Of a DNA stretch of 64,000 nucleotides, positions 34,343-43,128 are shown piece by piece. The stretch spans positions 267,025 through 331,024 of the forward strand of contig NZ_JBEPSJ010000005.1 of NCBI RefSeq assembly GCF_040548875.1, given 5' to 3'. A program made the position numbers and the translations under genes. Each line of letters starts with the position of its first letter. Position 1 is the stretch's first letter. The notes beneath the pieces were generated by a model. That model ran no database searches. It was not told the DNA's origin and saw only the letters and a program-made list of their open reading frames with translations. Origin of the DNA: Conyzicola nivalis_A. GTDB lineage: Bacteria > Actinomycetota > Actinomycetes > Actinomycetales > Microbacteriaceae.

Positions 34343-35106
34343 TGGATCCCGCAACCATAATCGGGCTCGTCGTAGCCTTCGGCTCGCTCCTGGCGATGAT
34401 CACCCTCGAGGGGGCGAACGTCTCGTCGGTGCTGCTGCCCGCACCGATGGTGCTCGTCTTCGGAGCGACGATCGCGGTCGGCATCGCCGGCGGCACCATA
34501 AAGGACGCGATCTCGGCGTTCAAGGCCCTTCCGAGCGCGTTCATCGGCAAGACCTCCAAGCCGCAGGTCACCATCGACCAGCTCGTGACGCTCGCCGAGA
34601 AGGCCAGAAGCGACGGGCTGTTGTCGCTCGAGCAGGAGGCGGAAGGCGTCGACGACCCGTTCCTCAAGGGCGCGCTGCAGAACGTGGCCGACGGCACCGA
34701 CGGCGAGGAGCTGCGCATCCTGCTCGAAGACGAGCTCGCCACAAAGGCGAAGTCACAGCGCAACGCCTCCAAGTTCTTCACGACCATGGGCGGCTACGCG
34801 CCGACGGTCGGCATCATCGGCACCGTCGTGTCGCTCACCCACGTGCTCGAGAACCTCTCTGTTCCCGAGGAGCTCGGGCACATGATCGCCGCCGCCTTCG
34901 TCGCCACGCTGTGGGGGCTGCTCTCGGCCAACTTCATCTGGCTGCCGATCGGCGCCCGCCTCCGTCGCCTCTCCGACCTCGACGTCGAGCGCATGACACT
35001 GACCATGGAGGGCGTGCTCGCCATCCAGGCCGGCAGCCAGCCGCGACTGCTCGGCGAGCGACTGCGCGCCATGGTGCCCGCCGACCAGCTCGCCAAAGCA
35101 GCATGA
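34342..35106 (+). CDS. motA: Flagellar motor stator protein MotA
   Basis: 254 residues with four membrane helices: two near the start (ATIIGLVVAFGSLLAMITLE; VLLPAPMVLVFGATIAVGIA) and two later (TMGGYAPTVGIIGTVVSLTH; MIAAAFVATLWGLLSANFIW). The cytoplasmic loop between them carries the charged torque region. PTVGIIGTVVSL and ATLWGLLSANF are family motifs. With MotB it forms the ion channel that drives rotation. It is translationally linked to flbD and motB. Confidence 0.95.
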   Translation: MDPATIIGLVVAFGSLLAMITLEGANVSSVLLPAPMVLVFGATIAVGIAGGTIKDAISAFKALPSAFIGKTSKPQVTIDQLVTLAEKARSDGLLSLEQEAEGVDDPFLKGALQNVADGTDGEELRILLEDELATKAKSQRNASKFFTTMGGYAPTVGIIGTVVSLTHVLENLSVPEELGHMIAAAFVATLWGLLSANFIWLPIGARLRRLSDLDVERMTLTMEGVLAIQAGSQPRLLGERLRAMVPADQLAKAA

Positions 35107-35945
35107 GCACGCCGCGCAAGCGCGGCGGACTCCAGGAGGAGCACGTCGAGCACGTCGACGAGCGATGGATGGCCTCCTACATGGACATGGTCACCGTGCT
35201 CATGTGCATGTTCATCGTGCTGTTCGCCATGTCGAGCGTCGACGCCGACAAGTTCGAGAAGCTCAAGAACTCGCTCGCCACCGGTTTCGGTGCATCGGAG
35301 GTCGGGTCGATCGATACCGCTGAAGGCATCGTCGTGCCGGCCGACCGCGTCGGCGAGGAGGGCGAGCCCGTCGAGATCCCGCTCACCCCGATGGAGCTGG
35401 CGAAGGCCGAGGTCGACAAGCTCGAGGCCCTCAAAGAGCAGATGCGCGTGAACCTCGCGAACAACGGCCTCGAGCACACGGTCGAGTTCAAGATCGACGA
35501 GCGCGGGCTGACGATCCGTCTCGTCGGCTCCGAGACGTTCTTCGGCTCCAACAGCGTCGCCCTCGCGGGCGTCGCCCCGGCGGTGCTGGATGCCGTCTCG
35601 CCCGTGCTCGCCGTCACCAGCTACGAGATCGCGGTCGAGGGCCACGCCGACAGCCGCGCGCCCGGCGCGCCGTTCGCGACGAACTGGGAGCTGTCGTCGG
35701 GCCGGGCGACGCAGGTGCTGCGCCGACTGGTCGAGTCCGGCGGCGTCGGCCAGGAGAGGATCGGAGCCGTCGGCTTCGGTTCGGCGCGGCCGATGCAGAC
35801 CGGCGACACCGAGGCGGCGATGGCCGCGAACCGGCGCGTCGACATCGTCGTCATCTCGGATCAGCCCGAGTCGGTGCGCGCCCTGATCCCGAGCGTGCTG
35901 GAGCAATACGTGAACGCCTCGCCCGCCTCCTTACCGAAGGGCTAG
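35103..35945 (+). CDS. motB: Flagellar motor stator protein MotB
   Basis: 280 residues. One membrane helix follows WMASYMDMVTVLMCMFIVLF; the aspartate in it (YMDMVTV) is the conserved ion-binding residue. The peptidoglycan-binding OmpA-like domain is at about 165-260 (YEIAVEGHADSRAPGAPFAT, NWELSSGRATQVLRRLVESG, AANRRVDIVV). It anchors the stator to the cell wall. It overlaps motA by 4 bp. The promoter of fliM starts inside its last codons. Confidence 0.95.
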   Translation: MSTPRKRGGLQEEHVEHVDERWMASYMDMVTVLMCMFIVLFAMSSVDADKFEKLKNSLATGFGASEVGSIDTAEGIVVPADRVGEEGEPVEIPLTPMELAKAEVDKLEALKEQMRVNLANNGLEHTVEFKIDERGLTIRLVGSETFFGSNSVALAGVAPAVLDAVSPVLAVTSYEIAVEGHADSRAPGAPFATNWELSSGRATQVLRRLVESGGVGQERIGAVGFGSARPMQTGDTEAAMAANRRVDIVVISDQPESVRALIPSVLEQYVNASPASLPKG

Positions 35946-35957
35946 ACCGGCCGATAG
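35930..35957 (+). promoter_or_regulatory. Sigma-28 promoter for the fliM-flhA operon
   Basis: CTTA (35930-35933), 16 bp, GCCGATAG (35950-35957), partly within the motB 3' end. The fliM GTG begins only 8 bp after the -10, so the predicted start of transcription is at or within about 2 nt of the start codon. Confidence 0.8.
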
Positions 35958-35965
35958 TTGCTTTC

Positions 35966-36880
35966 GTGACTGTCCAGGAACACATAGCCGTCGGCGTGCC
36001 CGCGAAGCCCGCCCCGCTCGTAGAGCTCTACGACTTCAGGCGACCGACCACCCTCGCCCGCGAACACTCACGCGTGCTCGAGCTCGCGTTCGAGACCTTC
36101 GCCCGCCAGTGGGGCACCCAGCTCACCGCCAGTGTGCGCGTCGTCTCGCAGGTCACGTGCGAGCAGGTGATCATGCAGACTTACGACGAGTACGCGTCGG
36201 CGCTTCCCCCCATGACCGCGATGGTGCTCTGCACCCTGGGTTCGAGCGACGCGAAGGCAGTGCTGCAGCTGCCCGCCGCCGCCGCGCTCGGCTGGGTCAC
36301 CTACATGCTCGGCGGCACGCGCCCGCGACTGGTCGACGAACGCAAGTTCACCCAGATCGAGCTCGCCCTGCTGCGCAAGCTCTTCGACGACGCGCTCGAA
36401 GACCTGCTCTACTCGTTCGGGCCGCTGATCGTCACCCCGATCGCGGTCGACGGCATCCAGTACAACTCGCAGTTCGCCCAGGCTGCGGCTACCGCCGACC
36501 TGATGATCGTCGCCACCTTCACCGTGCGCGTCGGAGACACCACGACGACGGCGACGCTCGCGATCCCCGCCGAGGTCCTCCTCCCCCAGCTCGGCGAGGC
36601 GAACCCGACGAGCCCGGCCGCCGACGCGAAAGACCTCATCGCCGCCCAGCTCGGCAGCGTCCCGGTCGACCTGGCCCTGCGCCTGACGCCGGCGCAGATC
36701 ACCCCGGGGAGGATCCTCGGTCTCGCTGTCGGCGACCTGCTGTCGATCCCGCATCCCGAACACCGTCCCTTTGAAATAGCCGTCGACGGCCAGGTCCTGG
36801 CCCGCGGAGCAGTCGGCGCCAACGGCGCGCGCCTGGCCTGCGTCATCGTCAGTACCACCAGCGCCGAGGAGAACAAGTGA
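35966..36880 (+). CDS. fliM: Flagellar motor switch protein FliM
   Basis: 304 residues from GTG 35966. VELYDFRRPTTLAREHSRVL, FARQWGTQLTASVRVVSQVT, YDEYASALPPMTAMVLCTLG, LGGTRPRLVDERKFTQIELA and LLYSFGPLIVTPIAVDGIQY follow FliM through its middle domain; the SpoA-like domain is at about 225-300. The N-terminal CheY-binding peptide (LSQxEID-like) is absent. It lies 8 bp downstream of the -10 box, so the mRNA is probably leaderless. It overlaps fliN by 4 bp. Confidence 0.93.
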   Translation: MTVQEHIAVGVPAKPAPLVELYDFRRPTTLAREHSRVLELAFETFARQWGTQLTASVRVVSQVTCEQVIMQTYDEYASALPPMTAMVLCTLGSSDAKAVLQLPAAAALGWVTYMLGGTRPRLVDERKFTQIELALLRKLFDDALEDLLYSFGPLIVTPIAVDGIQYNSQFAQAAATADLMIVATFTVRVGDTTTTATLAIPAEVLLPQLGEANPTSPAADAKDLIAAQLGSVPVDLALRLTPAQITPGRILGLAVGDLLSIPHPEHRPFEIAVDGQVLARGAVGANGARLACVIVSTTSAEENK

Positions 36881-37599
36881 ACCCCACAGCTTTGACCACC
36901 ACGATCAACGAGGCGACGGCGGCGGCCGAGGCGCTCACCCGCCTGCTGCCGACGACCGTCGCACTCAGCGCGACGCTCGCCGACGCCGCCGACGCTCCGC
37001 ACGGGCTCAAGTCGTCTGCCGTCGTCGCGGCCTACGTCGGGGAGGTCTCCGCCGACATCGCCCTCGTGCTGCTCGACGCCGAGGCGCTCGTCTCCGCGGC
37101 GTCGCCCGACGGAGCGGCGGTATCGATCGCCGACATCCTGCGCCCCTCCTTCGAAGCGGCCACCGGCCAGCTCGGCACCGGCGTCCTCGGCGAAGCGCGC
37201 GTCGACGACGCGAGCGCCCTGTTCGCCGACCCCGAGACCACGGTGTTCGCGCTGACGGGCGGCGGCGTCGCATCCGGCTGGTTCGCCGTGCGCATCCGCA
37301 CGAGCGGCATCCTCACCGGCGGGCGCCGCCTCGAGAACGAGGAGATCGTCGGCAAGCTCGGCCGGATCAACAACGTGGAGATGTCGCTCACCGTCGAGAT
37401 CGGCCGCACCCGCATCTCGGTGCGCGACGTTCTCGGCCTCGAGCCGGGCGCCGTGCTCGAGCTCGACCGCTCGGCCGGAGCCCCCGCCGACGTGCTTCTC
37501 AACGGACGACTCATCGCCCACGGCGAGATCGTCGTCATCGATCAGGACTACGCGGTGCGCATCACCAAGATCCTCGACGTGATCGAGAGCCTCGCCTAA
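36877..37599 (+). CDS. fliN: Flagellar motor switch protein FliN with an N-terminal extension
   Basis: 240 residues, compared with about 130 for enterobacterial FliN. The C-terminal SpoA domain (residues about 165-238: RINNVEMSLTVEIGRTRISV, VLGLEPGAVLELDRSAG, VLLNGRLIAHGEIVVIDQDY) is clear. Residues 1-150 form an extra alpha/beta domain (KSSAVVAAYVGEVSADIALV, VSIADILRPSFEAATGQLG) that recalls the CheC-like part of FliY, though no phosphatase motif is recognised. It forms the C ring with FliM and FliG. The GTG overlaps fliM; fliO abuts directly. Confidence 0.88.
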   Translation: MNPTALTTTINEATAAAEALTRLLPTTVALSATLADAADAPHGLKSSAVVAAYVGEVSADIALVLLDAEALVSAASPDGAAVSIADILRPSFEAATGQLGTGVLGEARVDDASALFADPETTVFALTGGGVASGWFAVRIRTSGILTGGRRLENEEIVGKLGRINNVEMSLTVEIGRTRISVRDVLGLEPGAVLELDRSAGAPADVLLNGRLIAHGEIVVIDQDYAVRITKILDVIESLA

Positions 37600-38097
37600 A
37601 TGGAGTCCCTGGTCGTAGCGCTGCGCGTTGCGCTGTCGCTCGCCGTCGTCTTCGGACTGATCTGGTACATCCACCGCCGCCTCACCCGTGGAGGCAAGGC
37701 CCGCCTCGCCGCCACCCCGATCACCGTGCTCGGCAAGCAGGCCGTCGGCCAGAAGGCCTCCGTCGTCGTCGTCGACGCCGACGGCAAGCGCTTCATCCTC
37801 GGTGTCACCGAGCACTCGATCACCGTCATCCACGGCGGGGTCGCGCCCGCCGCGGCGTTCGCCGACGTGCTCGCCGAGACGACGCCCGCCGAGACCGAGA
37901 CCGACACCGAGACCGACGCGGACACCAGCGAGACGCCCGCGCCCCGCCCCGTCGCGGTGGCAGCCCGCACGGCCGCCGCACCGACCGAGACCGGCCTCGT
38001 CGCGCCCGGCTCGCGCCTGCCCGGAGCCCTCGGCGGCTCGATCCTCTCGCCGTCCACCTGGCGGCAGGCGGCGGCCGTGCTCGGTAGAAACCGGTGA
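37600..38097 (+). CDS. fliO: Flagellar biosynthetic protein FliO
   Basis: 165 residues. One membrane helix (VVALRVALSLAVVFGLIWYI) is followed by a basic stretch and a small domain with ITVLGKQAVGQKASVVVVDA and GKRFILGVTEHSITVIHGG, which is the FliO pattern. A Thr/Glu/Ala linker and tail follow. FliO helps assemble the FliP ring of the export gate. It sits between fliN and fliP and overlaps fliP by 4 bp. Confidence 0.88.
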   Translation: MESLVVALRVALSLAVVFGLIWYIHRRLTRGGKARLAATPITVLGKQAVGQKASVVVVDADGKRFILGVTEHSITVIHGGVAPAAAFADVLAETTPAETETDTETDADTSETPAPRPVAVAARTAAAPTETGLVAPGSRLPGALGGSILSPSTWRQAAAVLGRNR

Positions 38098-38921
38098 ACG
38101 CCTCCTACCGCCCCGGCCGCGGACTGCGGCTCGCCGTCGCCACCCTGATCGTGCTCGTCATCGCCGCCGCCGTCGTGCTGCTCGGCCCGCTCGAGGCGCA
38201 CGCCGTCGTCGACCCGACCCCGCCGGTCGACCCGCTCGCTCCGGGAGGCGACGGCCTCAACATCGAGATCAACGGCCCGAACGGCGCGCCGTCGTCGGCG
38301 ATAGTCACCCTCGTCGGCATCACGCTGCTGTCAGTCGCGCCCGCGCTGCTGCTCATGATGACGTCGTTCACCAAGATCTTCGTTGTGCTCGCGATGGTGC
38401 GCAACGCGCTCGGCCTCCCGTCGATCCCCCCGAACCAGGTGCTCGCCGGCCTCGCGCTCTTCCTCTCGCTCTTCATCATGGCTCCGGTCATCGGCGACAT
38501 CAACGAGCTCGCCGTGCAGCCGTATCTCGACGGCACGATGACCGTCACCCAGGCCATCGACGCCGCATCCGCCCCTCTTCGCGTGTTCATGCTCGCCAAC
38601 ACGCGTGAAGAAGACCTCGCCCTTCTCACCCGCGTCTCCGGCGCCGAGAACCCCGACAGCCCAGACGACGTGCCGATGCTGACACTCATCCCGTCGTTCA
38701 TGATCTCCGAGCTGCGCGCCGCGTTCATCATCGGATTCGTCATCTTCGTGCCGTTCCTCGTGATCGACCTCGTCGTCTCCTCGGCGCTGATGTCGATGGG
38801 CATGATGATGCTGCCGCCCGTCATGATCTCCCTGCCGTTCAAGATCCTGCTGTTCGTGCTCGTCGACGGGTGGGCGCTCGTGATCACATCGCTCGTCTCC
38901 AGCTACCAGGGCGGTGGCTGA
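38094..38921 (+). CDS. fliP: Flagellar biosynthetic protein FliP
   Basis: 275 residues. A signal-peptide-like N-terminus (GRGLRLAVATLIVLVIAAAV, cleavage after AHA) precedes the core: LMMTSFTKIFVVLAMVRNAL, NQVLAGLALFLSLFIMAPVI, MLTLIPSFMISELRAAFIIG and FVIFVPFLVIDLVVSSALMS, all FliP signatures. It builds the export gate in the membrane with FliQ and FliR. Its GTG overlaps fliO (GTGA), and its stop shares a base with fliQ. Confidence 0.97.
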   Translation: MNASYRPGRGLRLAVATLIVLVIAAAVVLLGPLEAHAVVDPTPPVDPLAPGGDGLNIEINGPNGAPSSAIVTLVGITLLSVAPALLLMMTSFTKIFVVLAMVRNALGLPSIPPNQVLAGLALFLSLFIMAPVIGDINELAVQPYLDGTMTVTQAIDAASAPLRVFMLANTREEDLALLTRVSGAENPDSPDDVPMLTLIPSFMISELRAAFIIGFVIFVPFLVIDLVVSSALMSMGMMMLPPVMISLPFKILLFVLVDGWALVITSLVSSYQGGG

Positions 38922-39196
38922 TGGACCCGAACGCGGTACTCGACATCGGCCTGCAGGCCTGCGTCATCGGCGCGAAGCTCTGTGCGCCGATCCTCATCGT
39001 CGCCCTCGTCGTCGGCTTCGCGGTCTCACTGCTGCAGTCGATCACGCAGATCCAGGAGGTCACGCTCTCCTTCGTGCCCAAGCTGGTCGCCGTCGCCATA
39101 GCGCTGCTCGTCTCCGGTCACTGGATGATCTCCGAGATGGTCACCTTCACCACCGAGCTGTTCTCCCGCATCCCCGGACTGCTGAGCGGGGGCTGA
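38921..39196 (+). CDS. fliQ: Flagellar biosynthetic protein FliQ
   Basis: 91 residues with two membrane hairpin helices (AKLCAPILIVALVVGFAVSL; VPKLVAVAIALLVSGHWMIS) and the motif LQSITQIQEVTLSFVPKLVA, diagnostic of FliQ. It is a gate subunit around FliP. The ATG shares one base with the fliP stop (TGATG) and fliR follows after 1 bp. Confidence 0.97.
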   Translation: MDPNAVLDIGLQACVIGAKLCAPILIVALVVGFAVSLLQSITQIQEVTLSFVPKLVAVAIALLVSGHWMISEMVTFTTELFSRIPGLLSGG

Positions 39197-39197
39197 C

Positions 39198-39956
39198 GTG
39201 GAGCTCACCCTCGACTTCGAGTGGATCGAAGCGGTCATGCTGGCGGGAGTGCGGATGATCGCATTCATCGTCATCGCACCGCCGTTCTCGACCAACGCGT
39301 TCCCGCTGCGGATCAAGGGCATGCTCGCGCTCGGACTCGCGCTGGCCGTGGCCCCCCGGGTCACCACCGGCTACGTCTCGCCCGACACCGGCGGTTTCAT
39401 CGTCTCCCTCGTGCTCGAGTTCGTCGTCGGCGCGGTGCTCGGCTTCCTCGTGATGCTGGTCTTCTCCGCCATCCAGTCGGCCGGCGCCCTGATCGACCTG
39501 TTCGGCGGCTTCACGCTCGCCCAGGGCTTCGACCCGCAGCTGCAGATCAACGGCGCCCAGTTCACGCGGCTCTTCCAGATGACCGCCCTGGCCCTGCTCT
39601 TCGCCTCGGGCGGCTACCAGCTCATCATCACGGGGCTCGCGAACACCTTCGGCGCGATCCCGATCGGCGGCGGGGTCGACCTCGCGGTGCCGCTCGAGGC
39701 CATCACCGCCGCGACCGGCCAGATGCTGCTGTCGGCCCTGCAGATCGCCGGGCCGCTGATCGTGGTCCTCTTTCTCGCGGATGCCGGCCTCGGTCTGATC
39801 ACCCGAGTAGCCCCGGCGCTGAACGCGTTCGCGCTCGGCTTCCCGGTGAAGATCCTGCTCACCCTGCTGCTCGTGCCGCTGCTCTTCGTGGCCCTGCCCG
39901 AGATCGTCAACTCGATCACCCGCACCGCCGTCGGCGACATGGCGGGGGTGGGCTAG
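39198..39956 (+). CDS. fliR: Flagellar biosynthetic protein FliR
   Basis: 252 residues with about six membrane segments. MIAFIVIAPPFSTNAFPLRI, AIQSAGALIDLFGGFTLAQG and FDPQLQINGAQFTRLFQMTA match FliR. It completes the export gate. The GTG at 39198 has GGGGG about 5 bp upstream. The stop abuts the flhB ATG. Confidence 0.96.
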   Translation: MELTLDFEWIEAVMLAGVRMIAFIVIAPPFSTNAFPLRIKGMLALGLALAVAPRVTTGYVSPDTGGFIVSLVLEFVVGAVLGFLVMLVFSAIQSAGALIDLFGGFTLAQGFDPQLQINGAQFTRLFQMTALALLFASGGYQLIITGLANTFGAIPIGGGVDLAVPLEAITAATGQMLLSALQIAGPLIVVLFLADAGLGLITRVAPALNAFALGFPVKILLTLLLVPLLFVALPEIVNSITRTAVGDMAGVG

Positions 39957-41075
39957 ATGGCCGACGACTCCGGAGAGAAGACAGAGCAAGCCACCGACAA
40001 ACGCATGAAGGAGGTGCGCGAGAAGGGGCAGCTCTCCCGCTCGCAAGACCTCACCGCGTGGGTGGGAGTGGGCGCCGTCGCCGTCATGATGCCGGTCACG
40101 ATCGCGTCGGCCACCGATCTCGGCGTCGACCAGCTCTTCACCGTGCGCAGCATCGTGCTCAACCCGACATCCGAGGGGACCGTCGCCGCGCTCGACGCCG
40201 GCATGGGGTCGATCCTCGGCCTGCTCACCCCGATGCTCGTCGTCGTCACCATCGCGATCCTCGCCGCCGCGGCCCTGCAGGGCGGCATCCACTTCAAGAA
40301 GTTCACCGGCAAGTACGAGCAGTTCGACCTGGTCAAGGGCGTCGGGCGCACCTTCGGCGGACAGGCGATCTGGAACGGCGTGAAGGCCCTGCTCAAGACC
40401 TTCGTCGTCGGCGTCGTGCTCTACTTCGTGATCCAGGGCCTGCTGCCGGTGCTGATGACGGCGGGCGGGCTGCCCATCTCCGAGCTGATCGGCGCCGCGA
40501 CCGGCGGGGCCGCGGCTCTCGTCCAGTTCGCCGTCGTCGCCGGCCTCATCCTCGCGTTCGCCGACGTGTTCGTGGTGATGCGCCGCAACCGCAAGAAGAC
40601 CCGGATGTCCAAAAAAGAGGTCAAAGACGAGAACAAGAGCTCGGAGGGCGACCCGCTGATCAAGCAGCAGCGTCGCTCACGCCAGCTCGCCATGAGCCGC
40701 AACCGCATGATGACCGCGATCGTCGACGCCGACGTCGTGATGGTCAACCCCACGCACTTCGCCGTCGCACTGAAGTACGAGCCCGGAAAGTCTGCTCCCC
40801 GCGTCGTCGCGAAGGGCGCGGGCGAAGTGGCCGCGCGCATCCGCGAGCAGGCCGAGAAAGACAACGTCCCCCTCGTGCGTGACATCCCGCTCACCCGCGC
40901 GCTGCACAAGGCCTGCGAGCTGGGCGAGGAGATCCCCGTCGAGCTGTACACCGCCGTCGCCCGCGTCCTCGCGTTCGTGATGGCCCTCAAGGCGCGTGGG
41001 GCCGCTCAAGGAGTCCACACCATGAGCGAGCCGTCGCCCATCGAAGCCCCGCAACTGACAACAGGAGGTCACTGA
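39957..41075 (+). CDS. flhB: Flagellar biosynthetic protein FlhB
   Basis: 372 residues. N-terminus DDSGEKTEQATDKRMKEVRE and KGQLSRSQDL, four membrane segments, then the cytoplasmic domain with RSRQLAMSRNRMMTAIVDAD and the autocleavage site VMVNPTHFAVALKYE (NPTH). It switches export from rod/hook to filament substrates when FliK signals. The C-terminal tail (MSEPSPIEAPQLTTGGH) extends beyond the usual end. AGGAGG overlaps its end and serves flhA. Confidence 0.97.
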   Translation: MADDSGEKTEQATDKRMKEVREKGQLSRSQDLTAWVGVGAVAVMMPVTIASATDLGVDQLFTVRSIVLNPTSEGTVAALDAGMGSILGLLTPMLVVVTIAILAAAALQGGIHFKKFTGKYEQFDLVKGVGRTFGGQAIWNGVKALLKTFVVGVVLYFVIQGLLPVLMTAGGLPISELIGAATGGAAALVQFAVVAGLILAFADVFVVMRRNRKKTRMSKKEVKDENKSSEGDPLIKQQRRSRQLAMSRNRMMTAIVDADVVMVNPTHFAVALKYEPGKSAPRVVAKGAGEVAARIREQAEKDNVPLVRDIPLTRALHKACELGEEIPVELYTAVARVLAFVMALKARGAAQGVHTMSEPSPIEAPQLTTGGH

Positions 41076-41076
41076 C

Positions 41077-43128
41077 GTGAACCGCAACCTCTCGAAGCTC
41101 GCCGTTCCCGTCGGCGTCGTCGGCATCGTGCTGCTGCTCGTCGTGCCCGTGCCCGCCGGCCTGCTCGACTTCCTGCTCATCATCAGCATCATGCTGTCGC
41201 TCGTGACCCTGCTCACCGCGATGTTCGTGAAGAAGCCCCTCGACTTCTCCGTCTTCCCGTCGCTGCTGCTCGTGGCGACGCTGTTCCGACTGGGCCTCAA
41301 TGTGGCATCCACCCGGCTCGTGCTCGGCGAGGGCTATGCCGGCCAGGTGATCGAGGCCTTCGGGCACGTCGCCGTCGGCGGATCGATCATCATCGGCGCC
41401 GTCATCTTCCTCATCCTCGTCGTCATCCAGTTCGTCGTGGTCACCAAGGGCGCCGAGCGTGTCGCGGAGGTCGGGGCGCGGTTCACCCTCGACGCCATGC
41501 CCGGCAAGCAGATGGCCATCGACGCCGACCTCAACGCGGGGCTCATCACCGACGACCAGGCACGTGCGCGTCGCGCCGAAGTATCCGCCGAGGCCGACTT
41601 CTACGGCGCCATGGACGGCGCGTCGAAGTTCGTCAAGGGCGACGCGATCGCCGGCATCATCATCATCATCATCAACCTCGTCGGCGGCATCGCCATCGGC
41701 ATGCTCCAGCGCGGTATGGAGATCGGCGACGCGCTCAACACCTACGCGCTTCTCACGATCGGCGACGGACTCGTCACCCAGATCCCCGCGCTGCTGATGG
41801 CCGTCGCGACCGGCATCATCGTGACCCGCTCGAATGCCGAGGCCGACCTCGGAACCTCGGCGTCGACGCAGCTCACCCAGTCGCGCAACGCGCTGATGAT
41901 CGCCGGAACCGCCGCGGTCGGCATGGCCTTCATCCCGGGCATGCCGCTCATCCCCTTCGTGCTCGTCGGCGCCGCGCTCTTCTTCATCGCCTACCGGGTG
42001 AAGGTCAACAACGCCGCCGACCTCAAAGAGCTCGAGGATGCCGAGGTCGACACGTCCAACGTCACCGCGCCGATCACCACCGAGGGCCTCATCGAGCAGA
42101 TGCGCGTGCACGCCCTCGAGATCCTGCTCGCCTCCGACCTCGTCGACATCGTCTCAGACGCTTCCGACGACCTGCTCGCCAGGGTGCGTGCGCTGCGCCG
42201 CAAGATCGCCATGGACCTCGGCGTCGTGGTCCCACCGGTGCGCACGCGCGACAGCGTCGAACTGCCGAGCTCCACCTACGTCATCCGCATCGCCGGCGTG
42301 GAGGCCGGCCGGGGCGTGGCCCCGCAGGGCAAGGTGCTCGCCCTCGGCGACAACCTCGACAGCCTGCCCGGGCAGAGCACCGTCGATCCCGTGTTCGGCC
42401 TCGGCGGCAAGTGGGTGCCGAGCGAGATGCGGCACAGCGCCGAGATGCTGGGCGCGACCGTCATCGACCGCGTATCGGTCGTGGTCACCCACCTCTCGTC
42501 GATCATCAGCGCGAACGCCGCCCGACTGCTCACCCGCGAAGACGTGCGCGTGCTCACCGAGGGCGTCAAGCAAGTCAACCCGGCCGCGGTCGACGAGCTC
42601 GTTCCCGCGATGCTGAGCCTCGCCGAGGTGCAGCGGGTGCTGCAGGGCCTGCTGATCGAGCAGATCCCCATCAACGACCTGCCGCGCATCTACGAGTCGC
42701 TCTCCCTGCGCGCGAAGGTGTCGACCGACCCCGAGGGTCTCATCGAGGCCGCGCGCCTCGCCCTCGGCCCCGCGCTGCTCACCAGCTACATCGAGGGCCA
42801 GTCGCTGCGGGTCATCATGATCGACCCGTTGCTCGAGCAGTCGATGCTCGAGGGGCTGCGTCCCTCCGACCAGGGCACGCAGATCCTGCTCGCTCAGCAG
42901 ACCCTCGAGTCGGTGCTCGACTCGCTGCGTGAATCCGTCGCGAGGCTCGAGGCCGCCGGCCAGTCGGCCGTGCTGGTGTGCGCTCCAGCGCTGCGCCCCG
43001 CGATCCGGCGTCTGGTCTCCGCGCAGTCGGGCGGGCTCCCCGTGCTGTCGTACCAGGAGGTCACGTCGGCCAACGTCAACATCGAGACAGTAGGAGTCGT
43101 GCGTGTCACCGAGTCGATATCACGTTGA
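41077..43128 (+). CDS. flhA: Flagellar biosynthesis protein FlhA
   Basis: 683 residues. Eight membrane segments are packed in the first half, with the FHIPEP-family motifs LLIISIMLSLVTLLTAMFVK, FPSLLLVATLFRLGLNVAST, GDAIAGIIIIIINLVGGIAI and AMPGKQMAIDADLNAGLITD. A cytoplasmic domain follows (INDLPRIYESLSLRAKVSTD, SYIEGQSLRVIMIDP). It docks chaperone-substrate complexes at the export gate. The GTG has AGGAGG 8 bp upstream. The next gene starts 26 bp before its stop. Confidence 0.97.
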   Translation: MNRNLSKLAVPVGVVGIVLLLVVPVPAGLLDFLLIISIMLSLVTLLTAMFVKKPLDFSVFPSLLLVATLFRLGLNVASTRLVLGEGYAGQVIEAFGHVAVGGSIIIGAVIFLILVVIQFVVVTKGAERVAEVGARFTLDAMPGKQMAIDADLNAGLITDDQARARRAEVSAEADFYGAMDGASKFVKGDAIAGIIIIIINLVGGIAIGMLQRGMEIGDALNTYALLTIGDGLVTQIPALLMAVATGIIVTRSNAEADLGTSASTQLTQSRNALMIAGTAAVGMAFIPGMPLIPFVLVGAALFFIAYRVKVNNAADLKELEDAEVDTSNVTAPITTEGLIEQMRVHALEILLASDLVDIVSDASDDLLARVRALRRKIAMDLGVVVPPVRTRDSVELPSSTYVIRIAGVEAGRGVAPQGKVLALGDNLDSLPGQSTVDPVFGLGGKWVPSEMRHSAEMLGATVIDRVSVVVTHLSSIISANAARLLTREDVRVLTEGVKQVNPAAVDELVPAMLSLAEVQRVLQGLLIEQIPINDLPRIYESLSLRAKVSTDPEGLIEAARLALGPALLTSYIEGQSLRVIMIDPLLEQSMLEGLRPSDQGTQILLAQQTLESVLDSLRESVARLEAAGQSAVLVCAPALRPAIRRLVSAQSGGLPVLSYQEVTSANVNIETVGVVRVTESISR

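Noticed and set aside
43103..43128. The FlhF-like gene as a frameshifted extension of flhA.
   Set aside because: flhA reaches its normal C-terminus, and the second gene has its own AGGAG and a FlhF-like N-terminus.
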